64,000 nucleotides of DNA from an uncultured Bacteroides sp. Its GTDB lineage: Bacteria; Bacteroidota; Bacteroidia; Bacteroidales; Bacteroidaceae. The notes under the pieces were generated by a model. It searched no databases. It was not told where the DNA came from and was given only the letters and a program-made list of their open reading frames with translations. This document shows positions 17,539-26,906 of this stretch, piece after piece (positions within the stretch are counted from its first letter, which is position 1; the number at the start of each line of letters is the position of its first letter). Location: positions 1 through 64,000 of the forward strand of contig NZ_CALDPF010000055.1 in assembly GCF_937912035.1 (NCBI RefSeq), written 5' to 3'. The translations under genes were made by a program, and so were the position numbers.

Positions 17539-19332
17539 ATGGGAAATCTAAAGTATTTTAGTTTGCTAATGGTGGCAGGCATGTTTGCTGCTTGTAGCGA
17601 TAACCTGGAGAATCCGGGTAACGAAAATGACGGTCCAAAGACCGGCGAGGGATATGTAAAGGTGGCTATCAATTTGCCTACGGTAAATAGCTCGAGGGCT
17701 GGTGAAGAGCCGGGCTTTGATGATGGAGATGCAAGTGAGTATAAAGTAAACACCGGTATCATTGCTTTTTTTGAAGGTGCTAAAGATGGAACTGAAGATA
17801 AAGCAAAATTTGTAAAGGCATACGATTTAGGAAATTTAACTCAAACTGATGATACCGATGCTGGTGGAACTCCCGACCATATTTCAACCACAGTAACGAC
17901 AATCCTTAATGTTCCTAAGCCAGCTGGTGATAACAAGATTTATGCTTTGGCTATTCTGAATAATGGTTCAACTGATAAAATTGTTTCAGTCAATTCACAA
18001 GGAAGCCAGCTTACATTCCATGAAGATGCCGGAGATTATGTAATAATCAATGCCGGAGACGAATTTAATACACTGATGGGTGCAGCCTGGTCTGTGGATG
18101 CTGCTACAGTGTCGGGTACTGCTGAAGGTTTCTTAATGCTTAATTCTCCATTGTATAAAACTGAACAATCAGTTAAAAAAATTCAGACTCTTGTGCCTGT
18201 AATTGTACATGATACTGAGCCGGATGAAGGTACTACAGCTGATAAAATATTTGTAGAGCGCATAGTGGCAAAAGTTGATTTGGAGCTTCCAACTTCTACT
18301 AGTGATGGTAAATATACAATTCCAGACGGTGCGTACGCCGGAAGTGAAGTAATCTTTACAGAAGCGGGTAGTGATCTTGGCTGGGTTCTTAATGTTACAA
18401 ATAAGACTACCAAACCTGTAAGGGACGTTAGTAATTATAACACATGGTCAACAACAAATTCAAGCTATTTCTTTGGAACTTCAGCTGTGGATGGTGTTCA
18501 AGGTAGTTGGTCGCGTATATATTGGGCTAAAGACAATAACTACGATAAGAGTTATTTGAACGATTCAAATGAACCGGATTTGGAAAAAGTCAATGCTGAC
18601 TTCAATGTATATTCAATGGATGATGAAACTGCAGCAGATGGTTCTAAAATTAAGTGGGGTCCTTATAGTACTACTGGTACGAGTGCAAAAGTAAATGCCC
18701 AATACTGTCTTGAAAATACAGATGTAGCAGTATTGACAACTGGTAATGTTCTAAATCTTAATGAGTATAACATAACCTCTGTCCTTATAAAGACAAAGTT
18801 CAACATTAAAAAAACAGGTGAAACTGATAAAGACTACTCATTCTTTACAATTGGTGACCTAGCAAATACATATACAAAAGACCAGTTCTTGGATTATGTA
18901 GCTGAGAAATGTAATATTACTACAAGTCCGCATGGCTTAACTATAAATTCTGAAGCCAAAGCCGGATATTACGAGGGTGCAGATCAACTTAAGACTTTGA
19001 TTAATGGATTCAGTGATGATAATCACAATGAAGCTCTAAACAATCTTGGCAAAGTAGCATACTATTTAGACGGTGACTGCTACTATTATGCAGCTCCTAT
19101 CCAGCACTTTGAGCTTACTAAACCTACTGGAAATATTACAAATGATAACTATCTTGGTAAATACGGTGTGGTTCGTAATAACTGGTATAACATCAAGATA
19201 AATAAAGTAAGCGCGCCTGGTCTTCCAGAAATAACTGACCCTGAAGAACCAGTAGAAAAGGAAGAAGGATATATCAAGTGTGAAATCAACGTCCTCTCAT
19301 GGGCAAAACGTTCACAAGGCGTAGACTTATAA
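17539..19332 (+). CDS. Mfa1-like major fimbrillin (lipoprotein precursor)
   Basis: The probable shaft subunit of a type V pilus. I prefer the ATG at 17539 because it opens on a lipoprotein signal, MGNLKYFSLLMVAGMFAACS (Cys20); an ATG at 17512 adds nine residues. Type V fimbrillins are lipidated, carried to the outer membrane and then cut after an arginine by a trypsin-like protease; NSSRAGEEPG near residue 57 is a candidate site. The protein ends in EINVLSWAKRSQGVDL, the typical last strand of Mfa1-type subunits used for donor-strand assembly. The large size (597 residues), the strong hairpin after the gene and its place before the anchor gene all support the major-subunit role. Confidence 0.8.
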   Translation: MGNLKYFSLLMVAGMFAACSDNLENPGNENDGPKTGEGYVKVAINLPTVNSSRAGEEPGFDDGDASEYKVNTGIIAFFEGAKDGTEDKAKFVKAYDLGNLTQTDDTDAGGTPDHISTTVTTILNVPKPAGDNKIYALAILNNGSTDKIVSVNSQGSQLTFHEDAGDYVIINAGDEFNTLMGAAWSVDAATVSGTAEGFLMLNSPLYKTEQSVKKIQTLVPVIVHDTEPDEGTTADKIFVERIVAKVDLELPTSTSDGKYTIPDGAYAGSEVIFTEAGSDLGWVLNVTNKTTKPVRDVSNYNTWSTTNSSYFFGTSAVDGVQGSWSRIYWAKDNNYDKSYLNDSNEPDLEKVNADFNVYSMDDETAADGSKIKWGPYSTTGTSAKVNAQYCLENTDVAVLTTGNVLNLNEYNITSVLIKTKFNIKKTGETDKDYSFFTIGDLANTYTKDQFLDYVAEKCNITTSPHGLTINSEAKAGYYEGADQLKTLINGFSDDNHNEALNNLGKVAYYLDGDCYYYAAPIQHFELTKPTGNITNDNYLGKYGVVRNNWYNIKINKVSAPGLPEITDPEEPVEKEEGYIKCEINVLSWAKRSQGVDL

Positions 19333-19352
19333 TAAAATTATAAACTAAAAAC

Positions 19353-19388
19353 ACCTGCTGCAAGCCCAAACCCCTTGCAGCAGGTTTA
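19353..19388 (+). terminator. Strong hairpin between major fimbrillin and anchor genes
   Basis: ACCTGCTGCAAG (19353-19364) pairs perfectly with CTTGCAGCAGGT (19374-19385) around a 9-nt loop and is followed by only three T. It is 20 bp past the stop codon. It could stop most transcripts, or protect the 3' end of the fimbrillin message, while letting some through to the minor subunits. Confidence 0.65.
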
Positions 19389-19414
19389 ACAACACTGAAT
19401 AAAACAACTTTTAT

Positions 19415-20506
19415 ATGAAACAACGGCTTAAACATACATTGAAGATTCTCATGTCCGTCATTGTGCTGGGCATGTCTGTATCATCGTGTACCGACCTTAT
19501 CTTCGACGACCGAAGCGGGTGCGACAGAGGTGTGTTTGTGAAATTCAAGTACGACTATAACCTCCAGCATTCCGATATGTTTGCCGATCATGTAGGAGAA
19601 GTTACCGTATACGTATTCGACGAACAGGGACGATACGTCACCGGCAAGGCAGAAGCCAACGAAGATGGTCTGGTTCCACTAAAAGATGATGACTACTCCA
19701 TGTTCTTCGACCTGCCTGTAGGAAAGTATCAGTTTGTGGCATACGCACAGCAAAGAAAATATTCCGACCTTATTATTGAAGACGGAGCAAAGTTTATAAG
19801 GAGTAGAGGACTTAACGGCAGGAATATCATGATGGAAGATCTTAATGTGGAGCTTTCGCATAAAGTGTCTGATATAGATGGGAAAATCTATATCGACCAT
19901 CAGAATCTTCCGCTTGATACATTGTGGCATTCCAAATCGGAAGAACCCGTGGAAGTGGTTCAGGGAAAGTATGTCTATCATACTCTCTCGCTGGTAAGGA
20001 ACACTAAAGTTATTAGTGTGGTGCTCAGGGATATTGAAGAACCCGACGCCATGAACATTGATGACTATGATATGTATATTGACGGAGCGAACGTCATTCT
20101 CAACCACGACAACACGCCGGACAACAGCGTGAGGGCAAGATGTACGCCATACGTCTCGTGGAACACACAAGATCCCGTCGCCAACAGCCGTACGGGAGTG
20201 GGAAGCATGGGACATGCCGACTTCATGACTTCCAGAATAATTCTCCATGACAGTACCGCAGAAGATGAGGTGCTGGTGGTGAAAAACAAAAAGACAGGCA
20301 AAAAAGTTATAGAGGTCAATCTGCCGGACTTGCTTACCAGACTAAGCAACTATGATGAATCACACAGGTACACCAAACAGGAGTTCCTGGACCGCGGCTA
20401 TGATTACGACCTTACCTTCTTTCTTGCAGGCGATAGCTGGGCTTACGTCAATGTCTCAATCGGAGTATTGGGATGGAGCAAGAGGGTTCAGAATGTTGAA
20501 TTATGA
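19415..20506 (+). CDS. Mfa2/FimB-family fimbrial anchor lipoprotein
   Basis: A 363-residue lipoprotein (MSVSSCTDLIFDDRSGCDRG, lipid Cys near residue 25) of the FimB/Mfa2 family, which anchors and limits the length of type V fimbriae at the outer membrane. The family mark is the early D-R-S-G-C-D segment followed by FVKFKYDYN and a transthyretin-like fold with DEQGRYVTG. The C-terminus VSIGVLGWSKRVQNVEL resembles the end of the major fimbrillin upstream. In Porphyromonas and Bacteroides the anchor gene directly follows the shaft gene, as here. Confidence 0.82.
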   Translation: MKQRLKHTLKILMSVIVLGMSVSSCTDLIFDDRSGCDRGVFVKFKYDYNLQHSDMFADHVGEVTVYVFDEQGRYVTGKAEANEDGLVPLKDDDYSMFFDLPVGKYQFVAYAQQRKYSDLIIEDGAKFIRSRGLNGRNIMMEDLNVELSHKVSDIDGKIYIDHQNLPLDTLWHSKSEEPVEVVQGKYVYHTLSLVRNTKVISVVLRDIEEPDAMNIDDYDMYIDGANVILNHDNTPDNSVRARCTPYVSWNTQDPVANSRTGVGSMGHADFMTSRIILHDSTAEDEVLVVKNKKTGKKVIEVNLPDLLTRLSNYDESHRYTKQEFLDRGYDYDLTFFLAGDSWAYVNVSIGVLGWSKRVQNVEL

Positions 20507-20552
20507 TCTGACATAATACTAAATACTAAGCTATTATTTTATATTTTAATTT

Positions 20553-22250
20553 ATGCTACTTGTGTACCGACATATTATAAGGTACTGCTCGCTACTTATC
20601 ATTGCCTTTTCCATGATAGGTTGTGCTGCAGATAATTTCTCCGCAGAAGTGGAGGAAGAGGAAGTCGTGCCGGGAGATTTGGTAGTGTCGATTAATGTAA
20701 ATTTAGATGGTAATGGTTCTTCAAGGTCGAGTGCTGAGGATGATGAGGTGCGAATACCTGACACTGCTGATGAGAACAAGCTATCGCATGGACATCTGTT
20801 CCTTCAGAATTTAGATGATAACGGCAATCCTGTGGAGGGACAGACGATGTATTATGTAAAAGTTAGTTTGAAGAATGGAGAAAATACATTTAAACTTAAA
20901 AATATAGATTTCGGGAAGAAACGTATATATATAGCGGCCAATCTGAGTGATGGACAGGCAAGTCATTTCGCAACTACAGCAAATACCGAATATGATATTC
21001 CTAATCAGAAAGGATATAATCTGACTGAGGAATTTGCACGTAAAACAGACATTGCAATGTTCTGCACTGAGGGGCAGATATTGGATTTCATAGAAAACAA
21101 ATTGTATGTGTTTGAGAAACCATTTATACTGAAACGTCTTGTGGCAAAAGTACATGTCACGGCAACAACAACTAATATAAATGATATTGAATATTGTACA
21201 TTGGCAGGTCCTATGGATGGTATAGGATGGATTCGTCTGGAAAATGTGAAATACCTTATCAACGGATTGAATACCAAGAGCTACCTCATGCAGAAATATA
21301 TTAATACCACTCCGGAAGACCCTAATTTCAGCATAGAAAATAATATTCATGTTAGTGATGACAATATAGACCCTATAAACTATCAGGATTTTTATTTTAA
21401 CAGTATAAACAGTGTTTCGGAATATGAAAGTAATTTTGCTCAGGCTGAGAAATATGACGCAAGCAGAATTCCCATGTCGAATGATAATTCTGTTGAAAAT
21501 GCATATACAGCAGGTTTGTATTGTCCGGAAAATACATTTACATTACCTTCAGACCAATCAAAGTCTGATGCATTCGGTAAATATAAGTCGGACGCATGGC
21601 CAATGGTAACACATGTGATAGTTTCGGCGAAATTCACTCCTGGGAAAATTGTGGTTGAAAGAAGTCTGGCAACTTGGGTTCAGAGTTCCAGTAATATATC
21701 GATAAGTCAGGAAGTAAGATTAAAAATAAAGGATAAAATTGATCAAGCTCCTGACCTTAATGATAGTTTTAAGTCATTATGTACTATTGAGTGTTCGTCA
21801 GAGGATGTGGCGAAAGCCGTTCTCTTGTCTTCATTGAAAATGGCAGGCTATCTTAAAGAGGATGACAATTCTCAGGGCTTGCCGGATGAAACATATTTCT
21901 GGAATGATTCAGAAAACCTTCCGATGGTGTTTACTTATGGTGCGGCTAAAATTTTTTCCGGTACCATTAATAATACTGAACAGTTTGAACAGTTTGCTAC
22001 TGTTCCCGGTGGTGTAGGCTATTACTACATATATTTGGATAATACTAACTCTACATCAGGAAGTGGTACTGCGTCATACGATAGAAAGAATCCTAAGAAT
22101 AGCATAGTGGAACGCAATGCCTATTATCTGGTGAACATAAAATCTTTCTCCGGTCCGGGAGACGCTACCCTTAAGGGAGATAACATATTGGTGAATACTG
22201 TAAAGGCCGAATGGAAAAATGGTGGAAATGCTGTGGTGGATTTGGAATAA
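20553..22250 (+). CDS. Fimbrillin-type minor subunit, lipoprotein
   Basis: A 565-residue lipoprotein with signal LLIIAFSMIGCAADN. An acidic linker (AEVEEEEVVPGD) is followed by DLVVSINVNLDG, the first strand of a Mfa1-type domain, and arginines (GSSRSSAEDDEVR, around residue 50) that could serve for protease maturation. It ends LVNTVKAEWKNGGNAVVDLE. The ILKRLVAKVHV-type strand (residues about 190-200) is common to fimbrillins. Probably an accessory or tip-proximal subunit of the same fimbria. The function of individual minor subunits cannot be assigned from sequence alone. Confidence 0.65.
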   Translation: MLLVYRHIIRYCSLLIIAFSMIGCAADNFSAEVEEEEVVPGDLVVSINVNLDGNGSSRSSAEDDEVRIPDTADENKLSHGHLFLQNLDDNGNPVEGQTMYYVKVSLKNGENTFKLKNIDFGKKRIYIAANLSDGQASHFATTANTEYDIPNQKGYNLTEEFARKTDIAMFCTEGQILDFIENKLYVFEKPFILKRLVAKVHVTATTTNINDIEYCTLAGPMDGIGWIRLENVKYLINGLNTKSYLMQKYINTTPEDPNFSIENNIHVSDDNIDPINYQDFYFNSINSVSEYESNFAQAEKYDASRIPMSNDNSVENAYTAGLYCPENTFTLPSDQSKSDAFGKYKSDAWPMVTHVIVSAKFTPGKIVVERSLATWVQSSSNISISQEVRLKIKDKIDQAPDLNDSFKSLCTIECSSEDVAKAVLLSSLKMAGYLKEDDNSQGLPDETYFWNDSENLPMVFTYGAAKIFSGTINNTEQFEQFATVPGGVGYYYIYLDNTNSTSGSGTASYDRKNPKNSIVERNAYYLVNIKSFSGPGDATLKGDNILVNTVKAEWKNGGNAVVDLE

Positions 22251-22308
22251 GTTTGTATGGGTATGTTATTTTATTTGCAAATTGTTTCTTTTATAAAATG
22301 AATGTTTT

Positions 22309-23505
22309 ATGATTATTGACAAGTTGACATATAAATTGAAGATTCTGTTTACGTCTGTTCTTTGTATGGGAATGACGACAGGATGTAATGATGCTTACGA
22401 ACAGCCGAATACGGACAATGATGAGGCTTCGTTTATAAGCGTTCATACGACTGTCGATTCCAAGGCTGGAGAAGATGATGCGGAAAGGGCACAGCTATTG
22501 TTTTGGGATGAAGAAACATTTCATGATACATGGATAAAAAATGAAGAAAATGTAATTGCTTCTCCGTGGTTTGTCTCTATTCTTGATAATGAAATAGACT
22601 ATTACAGTAAGGAAACAGGGATTGCGTTCAATACGAAAGAGAAATATCCTGTCGGTACCGATGCTACTATCCATGCTACAGGGTATTATCCTGCTGCAGC
22701 ATTGTTGCCTGTAAATGGAAACTATTCCAAACTTCAGGTGCAACCAGATTATCAGAATGGTAAATTTGATTTCATGACGTGCGATGGTTGTGTTAAACAT
22801 TCGGCTTCACGTGATAAACCTTTTACAAATTCGGACAAAGAATTGGAATTCCGTCATCTTATGGCATGTATCAGATTTCTTGGAGAAAGGGATGAATCGA
22901 TGAATAACATTGTGGGGGTGAAAAATGTCGAGATAACTGTTTATAATGACAATCTGGATGATGGTTATAAAATATTTTATTTGCCAACTTCCTTTGAACT
23001 ATATACTTATGATTCAGAGGATAATGATGCGCAGAAAGATAAATCTACTTATATTATCGGTGGATATTCACCTGCACCGGATGAAATATCTATTCATTAC
23101 TCCGGTAAAATAAATATGGGCGAAAAAATAGAGCTAGGTGCTTGCTATGTAGTATCACATGATTTGAATTATAAAGATCAGTTGAAAGCTAATTATGTGG
23201 ATCCTTTTGGAAAGATAGATTATAACACTGATGATACTTCCCGACCTAAATTAAAAATTAAGGTTAAAGCAGATTTCTACTCCATCAGTGGAGGTGAGAC
23301 AGCTTTCACCACTGAAACATGGGATAATATGGTGATTGAAGGAGAAAAGTGGAATTTATGTGAAACAGGGGATAAGTTCATTCCAGGATATAGATATGAT
23401 ATACTTTTACATTTTAACCGTTCGGGAGTAACTGTAAAGGCTGAAGCAGTTCCATGGGAAGATGGAGGTATTCATGTACATCCGGTGCAACCCACAAATC
23501 CGTGA
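22309..23505 (+). CDS. Fimbrillin-family accessory lipoprotein
   Basis: A 398-residue lipoprotein (CMGMTTGCNDAYEQ) with the fimbrillin-like start SFISVHTTVDSKAG and a mid-region LEFRHLMACIRFLG that resembles the conserved F-x-H-x-x-(A/S) strand of the fimbrillin family. The C-terminus PWEDGGIHVHPVQP is close to the WEDGG ending seen in that family. It lies in the run of fimbrial genes with a 58-bp gap before it and 24 bp after. Likely an accessory fimbrial subunit; exact place in the filament unknown. Confidence 0.6.
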   Translation: MIIDKLTYKLKILFTSVLCMGMTTGCNDAYEQPNTDNDEASFISVHTTVDSKAGEDDAERAQLLFWDEETFHDTWIKNEENVIASPWFVSILDNEIDYYSKETGIAFNTKEKYPVGTDATIHATGYYPAAALLPVNGNYSKLQVQPDYQNGKFDFMTCDGCVKHSASRDKPFTNSDKELEFRHLMACIRFLGERDESMNNIVGVKNVEITVYNDNLDDGYKIFYLPTSFELYTYDSEDNDAQKDKSTYIIGGYSPAPDEISIHYSGKINMGEKIELGACYVVSHDLNYKDQLKANYVDPFGKIDYNTDDTSRPKLKIKVKADFYSISGGETAFTTETWDNMVIEGEKWNLCETGDKFIPGYRYDILLHFNRSGVTVKAEAVPWEDGGIHVHPVQPTNP

Positions 23506-23529
23506 ACAGTGTAATTGTACTAATTTATA

Positions 23530-25809
23530 ATGATTGAAGTTATGGTAAAGAGAGTATATATAGCAGCTGTAAATTTGATTCTGATATCCGCGCTTTTCTT
23601 TTCATGTGTAAAGGAAGGCATGGAAGGATATGCCGATAATCCGGATGAAATAAAGATTGTGGGAAGCAAGGGGGAGAATATCTCCAGAAGTGTTCCGCCA
23701 AATGCAAATTTTAAGAAAGGTATAAGCTATCGTTTGTGGGCCTATGATAATTCACTAGAAAATGGGAAATATCTTTTTATTAACAAAGATGATATTCAAA
23801 ATGGTATTATTGCTAAAGAATCTGAGGGGCATTATATTGAGATAAATGATTCCAACAGAAGTCGTCTTGTGGATAATTTCACGATATACGGACTTACTGA
23901 TAATAGAACAACTGACAGAGATGCTTTTACTCCCAAATCAGGTACAACAACTGGATATACTTTTTCAATAGATGATAGTAATGAAATTCAGATTCCAACA
24001 GATACAAATTCTGTAAACGAGCAACTGACGGACTATTATAGAGGTGAGTTCGAATATGTTCGTGACAATATGCCTATTGATAGTAAAGGCTTGATTGTGA
24101 TGAATTTCAAACATATCATGTCGCAGTTAAAGATAAGCATATTGCAACAGCCGGATGAAAATACGGGTGATATATATGATGATTTGAAGGTCACAAAAAT
24201 AGAGCTGGAAGGTGATTACAGTTCTATGGATTATGATGTGAAAACTGATGCTTTTTCTAATTCGGTAGAATACAGTAACGGAAGTCTGAGAACTTTATGG
24301 GTATGGGATGATGCTATAACTGACGCAAATAATAAAATAACTACAGATGTAAAATATTTCGTTACTTCTACTGTCTTTCCTACATTGAGTGCTGGTAGAG
24401 AATATAATTTATATCTTACATTGGATGGTGTTGATGCTCAGAAATTCAACCTTGAGAATGGAAAAGTAAAAATAAAACTTACAGATTCAGGATTGGGAGA
24501 AACAAACCTTAATTTCAAACAAAATTATTCCTATCATATTCAGGTGTTCTTTATGTCCGGTAATGTTCATGTGATAGCAATCAGACCGGAGGTATATCCG
24601 TGGCTTGATGGTGAGACTGATAATGGTGAGGAGCAGGGAGATAAGTATGAGGAGGTAGCTTTAGGAAATACCTTGCTGTTTGACAACCTTTTGTGGGCAG
24701 ACAGAAACTTGGGAGCTACGGAGTTTAGTCCGGTTGATGAAGCATCTTTTAAGAATTGTACAGGATTCTATTATCAGTTCCAAAGGAATATTCCGTATTT
24801 CCCTAAAACTTTAGAAGAAGGTGAATTGGTTTATCCTGTGACATCTAATGCGACGGCTAATACTCAAGTCCCTAAAAATAGGGATGATATTATAGATTGG
24901 CCTAATAGGGGAAGTTTCATAGAAAAAATAGAAGATATATATGAGGTTGATAATAAGAAATACGCCGGTTTTGCAGTATACAACTCAGGACAAGGGTTAC
25001 CAGGTACTTTGAATTGGGCTGGTAATATCTCAGAACAACCAGTTCCTCCTGGATGGCGTATTCCTACGCCTGATGAATTTCTAAGTATTATGCCAAGTTG
25101 TCCTGCTGCAGGAAATATTACCTTTCTTAAGAATGTAAAAAAGAATGGTGCGGATTTTGGTCAGAATGAGTATGTAATATTATCAGAAAAAGTTATATCT
25201 TTAAAGGTTCCTTATGATAATAATTATGATTATTGTCCTGAAGAATACACAGATGTTAATGATGTGAACTCTGATCCTATAGGTGGGTATAGTTCTGTTT
25301 ATGTTATTAGTAAATCTGATGAATTACAAGACTGTGTTGGTGCCCCAAAGTCTGGGGGACCATCTTGGGGTACTATTTATGCTATAAAGAAAATAGGGAC
25401 GGATGAGGCATATAGAATGCGATGGCATATAATACGGCCTATTGCAGATGTTGATAATTATGTATTGGTTATTTCAAAATATTCTGCTTCTAAAACTGAT
25501 GAGCTTCTTTTTAGGGATGATGATATAAATAATAAATATTACTATCGGAATTATGATTGGGATAATCCTTCTGCTGTAATGTATATACCAATAGTTGGAA
25601 TGATAGGTTCCAATTGGAGGCCAGGACAGGTTGGAAACTTTGGTACTGAAACTATTTTATTGACAACAGATAAAGTTGACAGTAACAATTTTAAAACACT
25701 TAGAATAAAGATTGCAGGAGATAATGGTATAAATCAATATATTTTTGTCTCACAAGATTTTGGTGGTAGTGGCGGTCAGCTACGACTTGTTAGAGATATT
25801 ACAAACTAA
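23530..25809 (+). CDS. Large fimbrillin-like tip candidate with C-terminal FISUMP-like domain
   Basis: A 759-residue lipoprotein (ISALFFSCVKEG). The first 370 residues are fimbrillin-like (ISRSVPPNANFKKGISYRLWAYD, later LIVMNFKHIMSQLKISI and VIAIRPEVYPWLDG). From about residue 385 a second unit begins, LLFDNLLWADRNLGATEF, then GFYYQFQRNIPYFP and PPGWRIPTPDEFLSIMP. That pattern of W-x-x-x-N-L-G-A and G-W-R-(I/L)-P-(T/S) belongs to the FISUMP (Fibrobacter major paralogous) domain. A fimbrillin fused to such a domain is a good candidate for the tip adhesin. An alternative ATG at 23542 (MVKRVY) would also keep the signal. Tip location is inferred. Confidence 0.65.
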   Translation: MIEVMVKRVYIAAVNLILISALFFSCVKEGMEGYADNPDEIKIVGSKGENISRSVPPNANFKKGISYRLWAYDNSLENGKYLFINKDDIQNGIIAKESEGHYIEINDSNRSRLVDNFTIYGLTDNRTTDRDAFTPKSGTTTGYTFSIDDSNEIQIPTDTNSVNEQLTDYYRGEFEYVRDNMPIDSKGLIVMNFKHIMSQLKISILQQPDENTGDIYDDLKVTKIELEGDYSSMDYDVKTDAFSNSVEYSNGSLRTLWVWDDAITDANNKITTDVKYFVTSTVFPTLSAGREYNLYLTLDGVDAQKFNLENGKVKIKLTDSGLGETNLNFKQNYSYHIQVFFMSGNVHVIAIRPEVYPWLDGETDNGEEQGDKYEEVALGNTLLFDNLLWADRNLGATEFSPVDEASFKNCTGFYYQFQRNIPYFPKTLEEGELVYPVTSNATANTQVPKNRDDIIDWPNRGSFIEKIEDIYEVDNKKYAGFAVYNSGQGLPGTLNWAGNISEQPVPPGWRIPTPDEFLSIMPSCPAAGNITFLKNVKKNGADFGQNEYVILSEKVISLKVPYDNNYDYCPEEYTDVNDVNSDPIGGYSSVYVISKSDELQDCVGAPKSGGPSWGTIYAIKKIGTDEAYRMRWHIIRPIADVDNYVLVISKYSASKTDELLFRDDDINNKYYYRNYDWDNPSAVMYIPIVGMIGSNWRPGQVGNFGTETILLTTDKVDSNNFKTLRIKIAGDNGINQYIFVSQDFGGSGGQLRLVRDITN

Positions 25810-25828
25810 GTTATTAAACCTGACGAGT

Positions 25829-26875
25829 ATGATTAGAACTTTGAATTTATTATATATATTTTTGTTCCTTACGGCTATAATGCTGGTTTCATGCACAGAC
25901 GGTTTGCATGAAGAGGATGATCAGGAAGAAATCCCGGAAGGATGCGTGCATGTGAATTTCACTCTCTCCGGTTCGTACGGTGGACCGCTTTCAGACCTAT
26001 CACGCAGTAATCCATTGGATAATTATTCACCAGTTAAGATACCGGATGGTACAACATTGTGGATTGCTGTTTATAAGCAGAGTAATGTACTTGAAAAAGT
26101 AAAATCGTTTGTGGTTAAAGGTAACACTTTGTATCCATGTAAAGTTGATGCTGATGGCAATGTTACTGACGAAAATGATGTTCCTTTATATCTTGAATCG
26201 GGAACATATACTTTCAGGGCTATTGGTCCGGCACGTCAACTTACTGATGATAAACATCTGTATATTGAGAACGGGCAATACGTGATAGCCAATGATGAAA
26301 GGGATAGGTTTAATACTGGTCTTGCTGAAACTACAAAAGGTACTGCGGGCGTAACAAAAGAACTTGATAATGAGGTAAATCCTGTGGTTGAAGTACAACT
26401 TAACCCATTGATTAATCAGACAGCCAAACTAAAATTTACAATCAAGGCAGGGGATAATGTATATAAACTTGGTGTTCAGACTACGGGTGTGGAAATAGAC
26501 GGATTGCAGGATAATTATTCTATTTCAAATGATGTAAAAAGTCCGTGGAACTGGACGTTGGGTACGGATACATTAATAGCATATAGAGGCAATAAGAATA
26601 CCAAGTTGACGCTTACAGAGCCTGTGGAAATTACAAATGAAAAGGTAGTGTATGAGACATCTATTCTTCCTACTGACGCTTATTCCACACCGCTTATCAT
26701 ATTGTTCTCAATGAGAGTGAATGGTGTCCCAAGCCAATTTCAGATGATGCTGAGCAGAAAGTTTTTTCTGACCGGTTATTCTTATCATTATATGGGAACC
26801 ATAAATCTTAAAGATGGAATTGCGGCTATGGAATGGATGAATGTGGGTTGGGAAACGAATGTACCTATTATGTAG
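25829..26875 (+). CDS. Fimbrillin-family accessory lipoprotein (DUF5119/FimB-like)
   Basis: I start at the ATG at 25829, which gives a lipoprotein signal (FLTAIMLVSCTDG) and a 19-bp gap from the previous gene; the longer frame from 25745 overlaps that gene and has no signal. The mature part begins EEIPEGCVHVNFTLSGSYGG and contains GTTLWIAVYKQ and YLESGTYTFRAIGPAR, a pattern of transthyretin-like fimbrial accessory proteins. The 348-residue length suits a minor subunit. It ends WMNVGWETNVPIM. The family name is uncertain; a fimbrial role rests on fold-like pattern and neighbours. Confidence 0.55.
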   Translation: MIRTLNLLYIFLFLTAIMLVSCTDGLHEEDDQEEIPEGCVHVNFTLSGSYGGPLSDLSRSNPLDNYSPVKIPDGTTLWIAVYKQSNVLEKVKSFVVKGNTLYPCKVDADGNVTDENDVPLYLESGTYTFRAIGPARQLTDDKHLYIENGQYVIANDERDRFNTGLAETTKGTAGVTKELDNEVNPVVEVQLNPLINQTAKLKFTIKAGDNVYKLGVQTTGVEIDGLQDNYSISNDVKSPWNWTLGTDTLIAYRGNKNTKLTLTEPVEITNEKVVYETSILPTDAYSTPLIILFSMRVNGVPSQFQMMLSRKFFLTGYSYHYMGTINLKDGIAAMEWMNVGWETNVPIM

Positions 26876-26906
26876 ATGATGTTTATTAGGATATTTAACA
26901 AGCAAT

